Of a stretch of DNA of 64,000 nucleotides, positions 40,601 through 56,400 are shown piece by piece. Under the pieces are notes generated by a model. That model ran no database searches. It was not told the origin of the DNA and saw only the letters and a list, made by a program, of their open reading frames with translations. Positions within the stretch are counted from its first letter, which is position 1. Each line of letters opens with the position of its first letter. The stretch is from Erpobdella octoculata. Lineage: Eukaryota > Annelida > Clitellata > Hirudinida > Erpobdellidae. The stretch spans positions 990,819 to 1,054,818 of the forward strand of contig OZ022242.1 of the NCBI GenBank assembly GCA_963978895.1, given 5' to 3'. A program made the position numbers and the translations under genes.

Positions 40601-42000
40601 ATTTGTAATGATAACCCCCCGGTTCGAAGGTTAATTTTGTTCAGTAAATTATTATATACGTACTACATTTCTTATCTGAAAGAAACGGTGGTTTCATCGC
40701 CTAGGTTGCCTGCTACACTTTTGACGCCGAGGTTTCGACCAGCCCCGGCGAAAGTCCGACCAAAGTCGGTCCGTCCGCCACTAACCAGATGAACACGACA
40801 GGCTACAACTACCGGCCGCCGGTCCGAATGCCGCCCGATCACACGCTGCAAAAATCTAGCCAATATCGGACGAAAAAAAGAAACGGCTTAGCCGAAAGTC
40901 GCCTGTCGGCTTCGTTTTCCGAGCCGATACTGAGCGACAATACTGCAGACTACCAGCCGAGCGGTGACTACGTAAAAAACCGCTTGTATCAGTAAGTAAC
41001 TTAAATTTTGGGGATTGCATATATGAATGTACGATAGAGAGCGACTGGATGACCAGAGTTTGTTGTTTGATTGTTAAATGTCACAATGTTATTTTTTTTT
41101 TAAATCTGTACTTTTGGTTGTAAGACAAGAAAGCATTTATTTGTTCATCTGTTCAGAGTCTTTTCCCCATCGAAGGCAGAGGCCAAAGGTCATTACAATG
41201 GCTACGTCAGCTCTGAACTTAAACAAAACAAAACAGCTTTTGAAACTCCAAATAAAAGCCACGGCTGGGCATCGCCTTCTCAAGCTGGACCAGCCGTACA
41301 AATCTACGAAACAATGAGCCGTACTACAGCTGCGCCGACGACTACGGCTAGCCCGGCGTACAACTCGATCTTGAAAGAGAGCGAAATCTTGTCTCAGTAT
41401 TCGATCAACAGGAACAATCCGAAACTCGGCTCGGCTGCTAACAGCCAGTCGCTTCTCAGAGCTGAAAGCGGTCGACTCGAAGCTTCAAAGAAAGGATTAT
41501 CCGCTGAAGGACAAGAAGGCAATAAAACCGGTCATAAACAAACTATCGGCTCTGAGCCAATAAATCGACTCCTACCTCAGATGTCTACCCCAACCAACGG
41601 CTTTGACTTAACAGCCGATGTATCGCCAAAAGCTAAACACCAAACGAAGTCACCTGGCATGCCGCCGATCAGACGACCTGAAGGCGACAAACAAGGAGCA
41701 CGGAGCAGCCCGATGCGCCGACAGACACTCAAGCAGCCATCCACCGGGGGTTCGCGCCACTCATCTGCTACCTCTTCTCCGGGCAAGAAAAGCAGCTCGT
41801 TCAGCGGAGCCGTCGCCGTCCCCGGCCAGAACAGCGGCTGCTGCAGTAGCAGCGACGACGGCTTGGAGTATGACGATTACGTCACCAATCTGCCGGGCTC
41901 TTACTTCACCATGGATCCTCTGGCCTACACTTTGACCTGGTCCAAATCGCCGGCAACAACCGGCGGCACAGAGCGTCCGGACGAGAACGAATTTCAGTAA
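32712..42000 (+). CDS. THSD1: Thrombospondin type-1 domain-containing protein 1-like receptor (8 exons, 5' end missing)
   Basis: Exons 32712-33871, 34819-35234, 35707-35792, 38307-38492, 38602-39821, 40453-40557, 40705-40991 and 41157-42000 are all GT-AG and phase-consistent, coding about 1434 residues to TAA. The ectodomain has two related modules, each with a Cys-containing strand ending in [10 protein letters not shown] or [10 protein letters not shown], then [13 protein letters not shown] single TSP1 repeat follows ([20 protein letters not shown], six Cys, a whole exon by itself), then [12 protein letters not shown], about 30 Ser, an acidic Tyr/Asp-rich stalk, a TM helix ([20 protein letters not shown]) and a long Ser/Pro-rich cytoplasmic tail. 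One TSP1 plus one TM and a long tail is the THSD1 plan; vertebrate THSD1 acts in endothelial cell adhesion. It is much longer than the human protein (852 aa). THSD1 orthology is inferred from architecture and could be a related TSP1 receptor. Confidence 0.7.
33872..34818 (+). other. Intron with a 21-bp minisatellite
   Basis: About five copies of TTTTATAAATAAATCGATTGA at 33985-34095; the rest is AT-rich and without recognised features. Confidence 0.7.
35795..36008. repeat. ATGT microsatellite starting at a 5' splice site
   Basis: Exon 35707-35792 ends ATCCAG and its intron starts GTTTGTTTGTATGTATGT, so the repeat begins at the donor itself. The open frame across it is intron read-through. Confidence 0.95.
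36009..38306 (+). other. Intron before the TSP1 exon, with ATC and GAT repeats
   Basis: ATC repeat at 36840-36990 and GAT/GGT/GGC repeat at 37541-37830. The two flanking exons join in phase without any exon from here. A GC-rich patch at 36525-36650 (GGTCCGACC, CCCGACCTGATCC) looks like a decayed transposon. Confidence 0.55.
37541..37830. repeat. GAT/GGT/GGC microsatellite
   Basis: Long triplet repeat in the intron before the TSP1 exon. The poly-Asp/Gly ORF over it is not coding. Confidence 0.9.
38307..38492 (+). CDS. THSD1: TSP1-repeat exon of the THSD1-like gene
   Basis: A phase 1-1 exon (symmetrical, typical of shuffled extracellular modules) holding the Trp ladder W-x2-W-x2-W, the CSxxCGxG motif, the Arg strand QTRHRSC, and all six Cys expected for a thrombospondin type-1 repeat. 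Confidence 0.9.
38718..38807 (+). repeat. Coding TCA/TCG microsatellite (poly-Ser, about 30 residues)
   Basis: It lies in frame inside exon 38602-39821, between [10 protein letters not shown] and ECLPNQPP, in the part predicted to be extracellular. TCA in the first half and TCG/TCT in the second suggest a partly stabilised tract. Confidence 0.9.
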
Positions 42001-46305
<4,305 letters not shown>

Positions 46306-46689
46306 TCCGACGAAACCCAAATTTATAGACACGGATATTTATATATCTATATATGTTTATATACATACTCACAAAAAGGTCAGAAACAAACAATTGCAAT
46401 GAGCGGGAAATAGAGAGAGAGAGAAGAGAAAAGAAGGAGGAAGAGTTGATGTTGTGTAGGAGAGTGGAGAAGGATGTCCATGCATGCCCGGACCCATCAT
46501 CTGGTGGGGAAAGGCTCAGACAAGTTAGGCAGCGCCACCTGGTAATTAAAAAAAAATTTTTTTTAATCAGTGAATAATAACAAGCCACCGAGGTTTTATA
46601 ATCATATGACATCCCTTATACTCATATACAGTTTTAGATCTCACCAACAACTGTACGACTGGGAAGCGCCGAATTCGATTTCGCCACGA

Positions 46690-46876
46690 CTACAGGAAAA
46701 TCTTACGAACCTACAGCTGGAGCAAGAAAGCCTTACGAACTTGCAGCTGGAGCAAGAAAACCTTACGAACCTGCAGCTGGAGCAAGAAAACCTTACGAGC
46801 CTGCAGCTGGAGCAAGAAAACCTTACGAACCTGCAGCTGGAGCAAGAAAACCTTACGAACCTGCAGCTGGAGCAAG
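46690..46876. repeat. 30-bp minisatellite, about 6 copies, overlapping the kinase stop codon
   Basis: The unit is CCTTACGAACCTGCAGCTGG followed by AGCAAGAAAA. On the minus strand each unit contains TTCGTAAGG; the first one supplies the final codons and TAA of the casein kinase gene. On the plus strand it reads as a ten-residue Leu/Gln/Glu repeat without gene context. Confidence 0.95.
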
Positions 46877-49013
46877 ACCTTGCTGGCTGCCTCCGGTGCG
46901 TCCGCTCCCAGCGGCGTTCTTCTGCTTGAGGATGGTCCAGTCGAAGACGTAGTCGTACTGGTGGCTGAGCGTTCGGAAGAGTATGCGAAACAGCTGGCGC
47001 AGGTACATGTAGTCGGGAGCCTCTTCGAAACGCAGGCCGCGACAGTAGTTCAGGTACATGGCGAACTCGGCTGGAAAAGTCTGAACGGAATAATAATAAT
47101 AGTTAATTCAGAGCCACCACCGGTCATTTCGCGAGCTACCGGGCACGGCAGGAGCCCGCGGACGAATGATACGGCGCTCTAGAAAGGTCGAACGAAATGA
47201 AAGAAACCTTGCAAAGGGCTTCCACGGGGGTCGACATTTTCTTTTCGCTGATCTTTTCGTACTTTTGCTTCTTGGTTCCAGCCTGTTTGCACGGCCGAGA
47301 AAAGAAAAACGATAAATGCATCATCGACGTAGTATGAAAATTACATTTGCAATACTCAAACCGAAAAACTTTCTACCCCTTCAAATAAAAAAAATACCCA
47401 GCCCTATTACCACCCCACCTTACAGACCTCTTTTCTCAACATAAGTTCATATTTTAAAATAAAAAATATCAATAATAATATTTTAAAATCACGAGTCCAC
47501 GATATCTGAGCTTCAGGATCAGCAACCTACTATATATACAAAAATAAAAAGTTGATTTTGTTCCATACCACCTTGAGTCCTTGCCACGGTAGGGATCCCC
47601 TGTTGAAGTACATGAGGACGTTCCCGAGTGACTCCATGTCATCTCTCCTGCTCTGCTCGATGCCCAAGTGGGCGTTGATGCTGGCGTACCTGGCAGTGCC
47701 TGTTGCGAGAATAGGGTATGGGCATGTAAGGATATGTGTGCTAACATATATCTTCGTGTGAGTATATGTTCATCCGAAGATATATGTGAGGATACATGCA
47801 TGTCGGGGTATGTACGAGTGAGTTTATTACGCTCCCCCCCAACCTCTGATAAAACACAAAATTAACTCGAAACCTTTTAACGAACCCTAACCCTAACTTA
47901 GCTTTTGACCAAACTGAACCAGACCCACTTTGGTCCCGGGAAAAGTCAAGGTTCGGTTCCCATCTCTAATGACAAAAGACGCCAACTATCACCGTTGCCG
48001 ATGATATCTACCTAATTAATTAATTAAAATTACTCACCAGTTAGGTTTTTGTCCTCACGGTACGGTATGTGCTGTCTGGTGTGGTTGTCTCTGTACTTCT
48101 TGGCCAGTCCATAGTCGATCAGAAACACCTGGAAAAGGAAGTAGATAGATCGATCGTTAGATTTTGGATTCCGTTAGAAAATAATAATAATAATAATAAA
48201 AAACTATGGTTGTTGAGTAGAATTCTGCACAGCGGGGTCTTCACATTGAGCTTATCAAAACGGAGGCCAAAGTCAGCACGGTGCAGGTCAAAGTCAGCAT
48301 GGTCCGGGTCAAAGTCAGCATGGTCCGGGTCAAAGTCAGCACTGTCCAGGTCGAGTCTATTGTGCCGAGCATTGAGATTTTGTTCAATTCAGCAAAGGCC
48401 GGGCCTCCAAAATCGGCCAGTGCACGGCTCCAATGCTGAGCGACTTTTAAGAAAAAGATCCTCATCACCCTGACCTTTAAACTCACGTTCCCCCTCCACA
48501 ATCAATAATAGACTGACCTTGTTGCAGTGCCTGCCGATCCCCATGAGGAAATTGTCGGGCTTGATGTCCCGGTGGATGAAGTTCTTGTTGTGGACGTACT
48601 CGATCCTTCCTATCATCTTCAGCAGCAATGATAAATAAATAAATAGTTAGGAGATGTAGTAAGATATTTAAAATTAAATAATAAAATAACATTTTTTTCA
48701 CGACGACAATGCAGTTTTACTACTGTCGCCATCTTTCTTATCACCGCCACCACCGTTGTTGTGGTCGTCACCGAACTGCACTGCTTTCCGTAGTGTCACC
48801 CCCCCATGCAACGACATCGTAAACACACAAGACTGCTGACTCACCTGGTCAGCGAGCATGAGAACGGTCTTCATGCTGAACCTCCGACCGCAGAAGTTGA
48901 AAAGATCCTCCAGAGACGGTCCGAGCAGGTCCATGACGAGTACGTTGTATTCCTTCTCCTGTCCGAACCATCTGTAAAGAAAATCACCGATCAAATTTTA
49001 TCAACCTAATTAA

Positions 49014-49075
<62 letters not shown>

Positions 49076-51815
49076 GCAATGTTTCTTTGGGTTAAGTGTA
49101 GCATTAAGCAACAAAAAGAGTAAGCGAGAGAGAAAAACAACAAGAAGAAACTTCTAAAAACCCTGCTAGTTTGTTATATTATATAGACAATAATGCTCAT
49201 AGATATCTCATTCTGATAAAAACCTAGAATCTTCAAGACTACCAGTACACCCATAACCATTGCAATTACCAACAATAGAACCATATTTTTCACCAACTCT
49301 ACCATCTTTCCCACCAACACTTCCTATCACATTTCCATATCACAGGCATATTTCCATATCACAGGCATATTTCCATACCACTACCACATTTCCACACCAC
49401 CACCGCATTTCCACACCACAACCGCGGTAACCATCTCCGTAACCCTGCAACACCTTCGCCGACGTACCTTATGTGTGGAATGCCGACGCCTCCTTGCAGG
49501 ATCTTGTACAGCTTGCTCTCGTATAGTAACTGCGGATGGCGGGCCTTTTGTGATTCTAATTTTACTGCCAGTTCCTGGAGAAAAGAATTAAAATTGAAGA
49601 AATTAAAACAAAATAAAAAAAATCAAGTAGGAAAATGTGTTATATTTTTTTAACCGAATTTACTGAAAAATTAAACTGGCAAATATCTTATATCTTGTTC
49701 AAAAACGAGAAGATATAGTTTTCATATTTTTCAAATTTTGGAATAGTTTGATCATCGAAGCTACTTTTGACGTTTTCAGTATGCAATGTTAATTAAATAA
49801 ATAGCCTGGTTGTGTAAATAAATAGTCCGACGGTTAAAAACATATAGTCCGGTGAGGTAAATAAATAGTCCGTTGCAGTAAACTAATAGGCTGTTGCAGT
49901 AAACAGTCTGTTGCAGTAAACAAATAGTACGCTGAAGTAAACAAATAGTCCCTTCCAGTAAACAAATTGTCCGTTGCAGTAAACAAATAGTCCGCTGCAG
50001 TAAACAAATAGTCCTTGAGTTAAATAAAGAGTCCTTGAGATAAATAGTTTGTTGCAGTAAATAAATAATCCTTTGTGACGTTCGGGCAGACCAGAAATAA
50101 ATGTTTTCAAGAGAAATCCTCATAATTTTTACTTTCGAGAAGAAATCACCAAAATAAAATATTGATCAGCAGCACAGTAATTCAATATCAGTTGAAAAAT
50201 CAATGATAAGTGATGAAGAATCACACACAGAACATAATGTTTCCATGCCAACAGTTTACATAATTTTTGGTAATCTCACAATCTAGCGTCCTCGGTAAAT
50301 TTGGATGGAATTTACCAGCATTTTAATGTAAATTACAGTAACAGTTGAAAGTTAATTTTAAAAAATAAAAATATGTTATAAGATAGCTGAAAAATTTCAT
50401 AGCGACATTGTACTGTAAAATATTACCCCGGTGAATAGTGAACAAAAGATGTTTGTAGTTGCTATGACGATGATAACTTTTGTCGTCATTATCATATTCT
50501 ATTTAATTTATTTTTGTTTCTTAAATTTTAATTTTGTTCAGATAAACCCTAATTTTTTTGAAGTAGGTGAATTTTATAATTATCTTCCAAGCTTTAAAAC
50601 ATCTGCAGACATCCCGTGGACATCCGGACAAGTGAAAGTTAATGTAAGCACAGAAAAATAAAAACTAATTTAAACAGAAAAAACTTTAAAAATAATTAAT
50701 AATAGTGTTATAGCAACATCTAAAAATCGCCACAGCAGCTGTTATCAATAGCACCAGATGTAAAACTTTTGGGAAAAAAAGCATTTGAAAATAAACGATA
50801 TTTATTAAATATTAAGTACAGATAAAAACTTTAAGCTTAAAACTAATAATTAAATAATTTTTTTGTTAAAACAAAGACATCTCCAAGTTGACATGCAGCT
50901 TTATAAAAGGTGACAGCAATGTCTATATGCCACAGTGAAAATTAAAAAGAATATTTAACTCATTTTTCAAAAACTTATAAATTATTATATAAAAAACTTC
51001 TTATTAGAGATAATTTTACATTTCCTGCTCGGATTTTTCATAGACTTTTAAAAAACTAGGTGTATGTTAAATACGTTATTAACTAAATTTTAAAAATAAC
51101 TAGTTATATTTAGATATCTAATAGTTTATCTGAACTTTTCATTGCACTTAGCAGGTTTATATCTTTATCACTCTGTGTATTGGCACCCAGCTGCTAAGTA
51201 TTTTGTTTTAAGTGGCATCTCAAAAATTTTGTATTAAAAAAACTTTTTTTTAAAGAATTTTATTATTATGTTGCTGATTTTATTGACATGCTAATTTCCT
51301 GATTTTGGTATCGAAATCGACTCAGGACGTTATATTAGGAGAGTACCTAAGTTTTAAATAACTAAAAATCGAATACAGGTAATAACTTTTAGTCAATTTT
51401 CACACATTGTTTCTAAGCTAAAAATTATGTTTTCTTATATATAACAACATATTCTATTCTGTTTTTCAAACTTTATTACATAAAAAATAGCTAGAGTTGC
51501 TAGAGTGAATATTACCAAAAACCCGGTCATAAAACATAAATAACAGAAACCAAATCAAATTAGGAATCAGTAACCACTAACACTAGTCATAGTGACTAAC
51601 AAGAGTAATAAACTGTTACACACAAAAACAAGTAATAAATCAATAATAAATTAACATCTTTTTTTTTCAAATCCTACCTCCCCGTTCGCGATATTTATTC
51701 CAAGATAAATATCGCCGAAGGAACCACTGCCGATCTTTCTGACCAGTCGATATTTTCCATTTACTAAAAATTCAGACTTTGACGAAGATGATGCCGAAGT
51801 GGCGGTGTTAGACAT
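46853..51815 (-). CDS. CSNK1A1: Casein kinase 1 alpha (complete, 8 exons, 330 aa)
   Basis: Exons in coding order: 51815-51678, 49574-49468, 48971-48845, 48616-48518, 48128-48038, 47699-47572, 47282-47208 and 47080-46853, all GT-AG and phase-consistent. The start is the ATG before [11 protein letters not shown] Ser/Thr kinase of Wnt (beta-catenin priming), Hedgehog and clock pathways. Visible motifs: glycine loop [17 protein letters not shown] lysine, [15 protein letters not shown] hinge region, catalytic loop [23 protein letters not shown] activation region and [16 protein letters not shown]. Nearly every block matches animal CK1 alpha, and length is close to the human 337. Oddities: the usual DFG is DYG (Tyr codon at 48113-48111); the tail after [10 protein letters not shown] is short and its stop lies in a minisatellite unit. 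Introns are repeat-rich. Confidence 0.97.
48255..48352. repeat. 21-bp minisatellite, about 4-5 copies
   Basis: The unit is GTCAAAGTCAGCATGGTCCGG, inside the intron between kinase exons 4 and 5. Confidence 0.85.
49018..49072. repeat. AT microsatellite
   Basis: Inside the second intron of the kinase gene, about 45 bases before (in coding direction) the exon that starts at 48971. Confidence 0.9.
49790..50080. repeat. Degenerate minisatellite of about 20-22 bp
   Basis: Units like AGTCCGTTGCAGTAAACAAAT recur about a dozen times, with variants in the GCAG part, inside the first intron of the kinase gene. Confidence 0.85.
50081..51677. other. First intron of the kinase gene, AT-rich
   Basis: No recognisable element. 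A 76-codon ORF at 50431-50661 (+) with a hydrophobic stretch has no recognised product. Confidence 0.45.
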
Positions 51816-53455
51816 CGTTTTCTGTTGACGAAAGAAAAGGGAACGGGTTTTTTTCTTGTCTTTAACTTTATAGTTTATGTTATATTATCTTTGTTGAATC
51901 GTACAATTAATTATTAATCGTCGCCGCCCTCGCCAGCGACCGTGGTGATAACAAAAAACAATGAATATCGTCGGAAAACTAACAGAATTTTAATTTTTAA
52001 TACGATATTTCAATAGGTATAAAATAAGGCAGACAGAAGCCAGTGATAGAGAAATTCCAGCCGTTGCCTCCTCATTCAATAATAACAGCCATTTTTTCTG
52101 TGATAATTAACTATCGGGGATGAGTCTGTCGTGCAGGAAAAGTTCAATAATAACTTACGAAAAAATTCAAAACTATTTTGTTTTATTTTAAATGATTGAA
52201 TATAAATAAATTATAGTTAAAACAGTTTGTTTTACTGATAAAGTTGCCGAGTAAGCTAAGCCGAAAATTTAAAACTTGCCCCTAAGTCTGTTGAATATCG
52301 CAGATATTCCAGTAAACAGATGACGTTTTAAGTTGTTAAGTTAATAACTTGAAAAACTCTAAATAAAATTAACTTTACCCATAAATATCTCAATGTTTGA
52401 TTTAGACATTTTTGTATTTAAAATGTTATAGTTATTATTTATTAATAGTTTTCTCTGGTTTTCTCACACTCAGGAAAAAGCATAGATATATCTATGGGAA
52501 AAAGGCTTATTTATATTTAGGTATACTTTCAACCACTTTTTCCACCACCCGCTTCCGTGCAATATATATTGTTAATAATGTTGTTTTTTTTATTTCTACA
52601 TGAGATTGGAGAAAATGAAAGACAGCTTGGCTGGATTGGCACCAGGCTGTAAACTAAACAGGTAGGCTTCAATCAATCAATCAATTTCACTTTATACCTA
52701 TATCGCTTTTTTCGACAAGGTGTTCAAAAGCGCTCAACTACAAATTGACTTTCATTTTTCATTTTCATCCCCTGGCGGAAAGAAATGAGGGATTAAGACA
52801 TAGTGAAAGAAGGTGGAAGAAATTTCCAGAGATGAGGATCAGAATAAGAAAAAGCGCTTAGCAAAAGAATGCTTTATTACAGAGAATGTAAAAGCATGAT
52901 TAGCAGTAGAAGATCTTAAACCTAACTTATGGGGGAGGGTTATAATAAAGTCTTTTAGACATGAGAGAGAGGTAGAAATATAAATATGCATGAATTTAAA
53001 AACAACAGATTCTTAACGAAGGACACGTATCTGTCTATATTCCCTTCGTTTAGTGGAATGGTTTAGCGTAGCTAGCATTTTTATAGCATTTTTGTATTTA
53101 TAATCTTAAAAGCTATTAACTCCCCATCAATTTATTCTTCAACCCGTTCTTCTACCGTCCATCCATCCATCTATCCATCCATCAATCTATCCATCAATCT
53201 ATCCGTCGTCCGTCAGTCTATCCGTATAAATAGTATAAAGATTGGTAATTTAGTTCATTTAACAAAGAACAATGGGAATTAACGGTATATGCTTCTCAAA
53301 TAATTGCATCCGTGTTCATAACATCCTCGTTGATACAAGCGTGATTGTGTACATTTTTAAAAATAATAATGAAGAGTTTGTTTGTTCAAATAAGTATGTA
53401 TATATTATATCTCTGTTTTTACAATTTTTGTGTACTAGTTTAATTAGATTTTAAA
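51816..53455. promoter_or_regulatory. Region between the divergent kinase and HPS3 starts
   Basis: The two genes are divergently transcribed, with 1.6 kb between their start codons, so both promoters should lie here. I see no clear TATA box or motif that can be assigned. A CATC repeat occurs at 53158-53225. Confidence 0.35.
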
Positions 53456-56400
53456 ATGGGCAAATACATATATTGCTACCAGTTTGGCGAAGAACAGAAC
53501 GTGCAAATTAAACAAAATGTTCTGACGATAACATTTTCAAAGGATTATTTATTCCTGGCTACGGACTGCAATTCGGTTTTAATTTACAATCTCAAAAAGA
53601 TTTTCGAGTTAGAACATACCAGTATTTTTACTGTAGGAATGGTCAACTTCATGAGCAGCCACGTTGAAGGTAAAATGTCAATTTTTTCTGTTTTTTTAAC
53701 TGGATTTTTTTTAAAGCCGTTCGAAGTAACGGTGAAAGCAGGACTTTGGAGCAGAGCGTGGTGCAGTGAATGGAATGGTCGTGTAGTCAAGTGTAGTGGA
53801 ACAATAGGTCAGCTACATCGAAAGACTTTAGTATACAACACTTTCAAACTTTGCTTTGCTGCTCCAAAGTTCCTGATTTAAGAACAAATAACATAAGCGT
53901 TTTTTTTTCTATCAGTTATTTAACGACAGTGTTCAAACGAACAGGAAATCTGTTAGCTGCACTGGAAGCAGAAAACTGCCGTAGTTCTAACAAACTCATC
54001 GTAAGGACTTATCTGAACTTAAAGTTTTCTTCTCCTACCAGCCGAACGAGGCTGTGCGTTGCTGGTTACCATACGAAGAAAAAACGTCTCGACAAAGATT
54101 TTGCTAGACGTCTACTCGTCGATAAAGCAGTACTAGCCGTAGAACTTCCCTTGAAGCGTAGCGCAGTCTGCCTTGCAGTCGATTCGGCAACCTGTAACGT
54201 CGTCGTCGGCATTTCAGAGCAGGTGCTCGTCTACACGTGCGTCTACGACAAGAACGCTTCGGGAAAAACCATCGCGGTAGATATGAAACTGATTTTCGAG
54301 ATTGAATTGTCTTTTAACGTAATAAAATTGAATATTTTTGGGAATTTCATTTCTGCATGTTCAAAGAGAAAGTGTCAGATTTTTGAGTTGATGACGATTG
54401 AGTCGGAAAAAGAACTGCCAATTCAAAACAACGTCAATAAGCCTCTGCTCAGGCAGCTTAACAAAAACTTTAAAAGATGTTCACACGTTATCATAAAGCA
54501 AGAGGATACTTGCAACGATTACAGACATATCTTAGATAAAAAATCGATTTCCACCTACGAACATTTCACGAACCATACGAGGCAGCAGTCTTGCAAAGAC
54601 CTCGGAGATCCTAAAAGAAGTCGCACCATAATAACTAGGCAATTGGGTAAAACTTACAAAGAATTTAACACTAGTCACCATACCACAAAAAAATATCCCA
54701 CGACAGAAACGTGCAGGGAAGGTAGGGAAGATATCATCGAAACTCCCGAAGGAAGTTTGAAAATGTTTGGGAAAATTTCGGGCTCTTCCCGGTCTCCAGA
54801 TATAGATCTCATTTACAAAAGTACTGCTAACTTTTTTTTTATAAATAAATAAAAAACAAAGATTGTTTATATTATTTATATTTCAAACTTTTCTTTTTGT
54901 ACAGATTCAAATAGGCAAAATAATCTACGCGTGATGGTTTATCAGCGGAGTAGCAGCAAGGTGCTGTCTACGTTGTTCAGTCCAGATTACAAGATTAGTC
55001 AAGGTTTGTGTAGAAACTAGAAACTGATTATAAATTTATACATTTCTATTTTTAAATGTTTACTATTTGCTCAAAATATATGGTATTATTTCTCTAAAAT
55101 TTTATATTTAGTTGGACAAACGTAGTTGGAAACCATTTCATACTGAACAGTTTTTCAGGTAAAATAGGATAAAGTTATGAGCGTTTAGCTTAAAATATTA
55201 CAGGAAAAAAAATTGGGAGTATTAACATAATCTAAAAAAAACCGTCTCACGAGATGAATAAATTATTATTTACTAGGTCAATGAGAACTTTTGAATCAAA
55301 CAATCAAGCCTCAAGCTGATTCTGGTCACATCAATTACCTATCTAAATTAATTGCGATCGTCGGCTAGGAGCTTTCAATGAATTAATAGTTTTGTAATTA
55401 CCGGAATATTATTATCAACTGTAGTGGTGACTAGAACTCTTTGCGGTTCGATTTTTTAGGCTCGGTTCGTCAGGTGGAGATGGGATGGGTTGACCCATGG
55501 GTTATTAAGTCTAATTTTTTTTTTTAGCCCACGCATAACTCCGCCTCGCTAATTGCGAGCCAGTCCCAAGCCTGGATAAAGGAGGAGGGGCAGTTAAAAA
55601 GATCAAACTTTGATCCAGGAAGTACTTATGTGCTTCCTATATACAACCAATTCAGTCTTAAAACACTTGGTGTAAAGGACTATAAACTATCATAAAAAAA
55701 AAAAATAGCCCACGCATATGGATTGACCTGGTTGGGCTAGAAAAAAAACTGAAAACAATTTTTGATTAGCAAAAAAAATTAACTGTGGGTTGGGTCGAAC
55801 AATTTAATATTTCATGTGGTTTGGACTGGGTTGTGGGTTGGGTCGCCAAAAATGGACCAATGTCTAACACTGCATCACCTCGCATACTTTATATTAGGCA
55901 CCCAATCCTACGAGTTTGAATAATGTTGAAATTTGTGGATGGCATTAGAAAGAGGCAAAATACTTAACTATATTTATAAATATATTATCGTTATAAATGT
56001 GCTTTTACTACAAGCGCTGGTTTTAACAAGTTTCAATCAAGCAATCAGTGTGGTTATTTATAGAGGGGTTTTTTACCAGCCGCGTAGCCACAGGGGGCCC
56101 CTGGGGAATCGGCCCATCCATAAACCGTTTTTTTAATGTAAAAGTGTTAGGAAGAAAAAGAGAATGTGTTTGAAAAATTTTGCAAGTACTGAGCCCCCCT
56201 CAGAAAAATTGTGGGATCCCTCTTGCGAGTTTTGAGCCCCCCCCAGGAAAATTTGGTTGGCTACACGGCTGCCTTTAAAATGTCTTTAAAGAGAAACGAT
56301 TTCACCCATGGGATTGGCAACCGCCAGTCTTTCGCTCACAATCTGCCGCTATACCGAATCAACTCTCTTAGTGCAAATGTTTCATTAAAATTTCAAATTG

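Noticed and set aside
46570..46929. Plus-strand ORF with ten-residue Leu-Gln-Glu repeats
   Set aside because: Translation of the 30-bp minisatellite opposite the kinase last exon; no other coding evidence.
50431..50661. 76-codon ORF with a hydrophobic stretch in the first kinase intron
   Set aside because: AT-rich intron, no recognised family, no context; could be chance.
53272..53454. 60-codon ORF directly before the HPS3 start
   Set aside because: It ends just before the ATG that matches the family's N terminus; it looks like leader DNA without recognised similarity.
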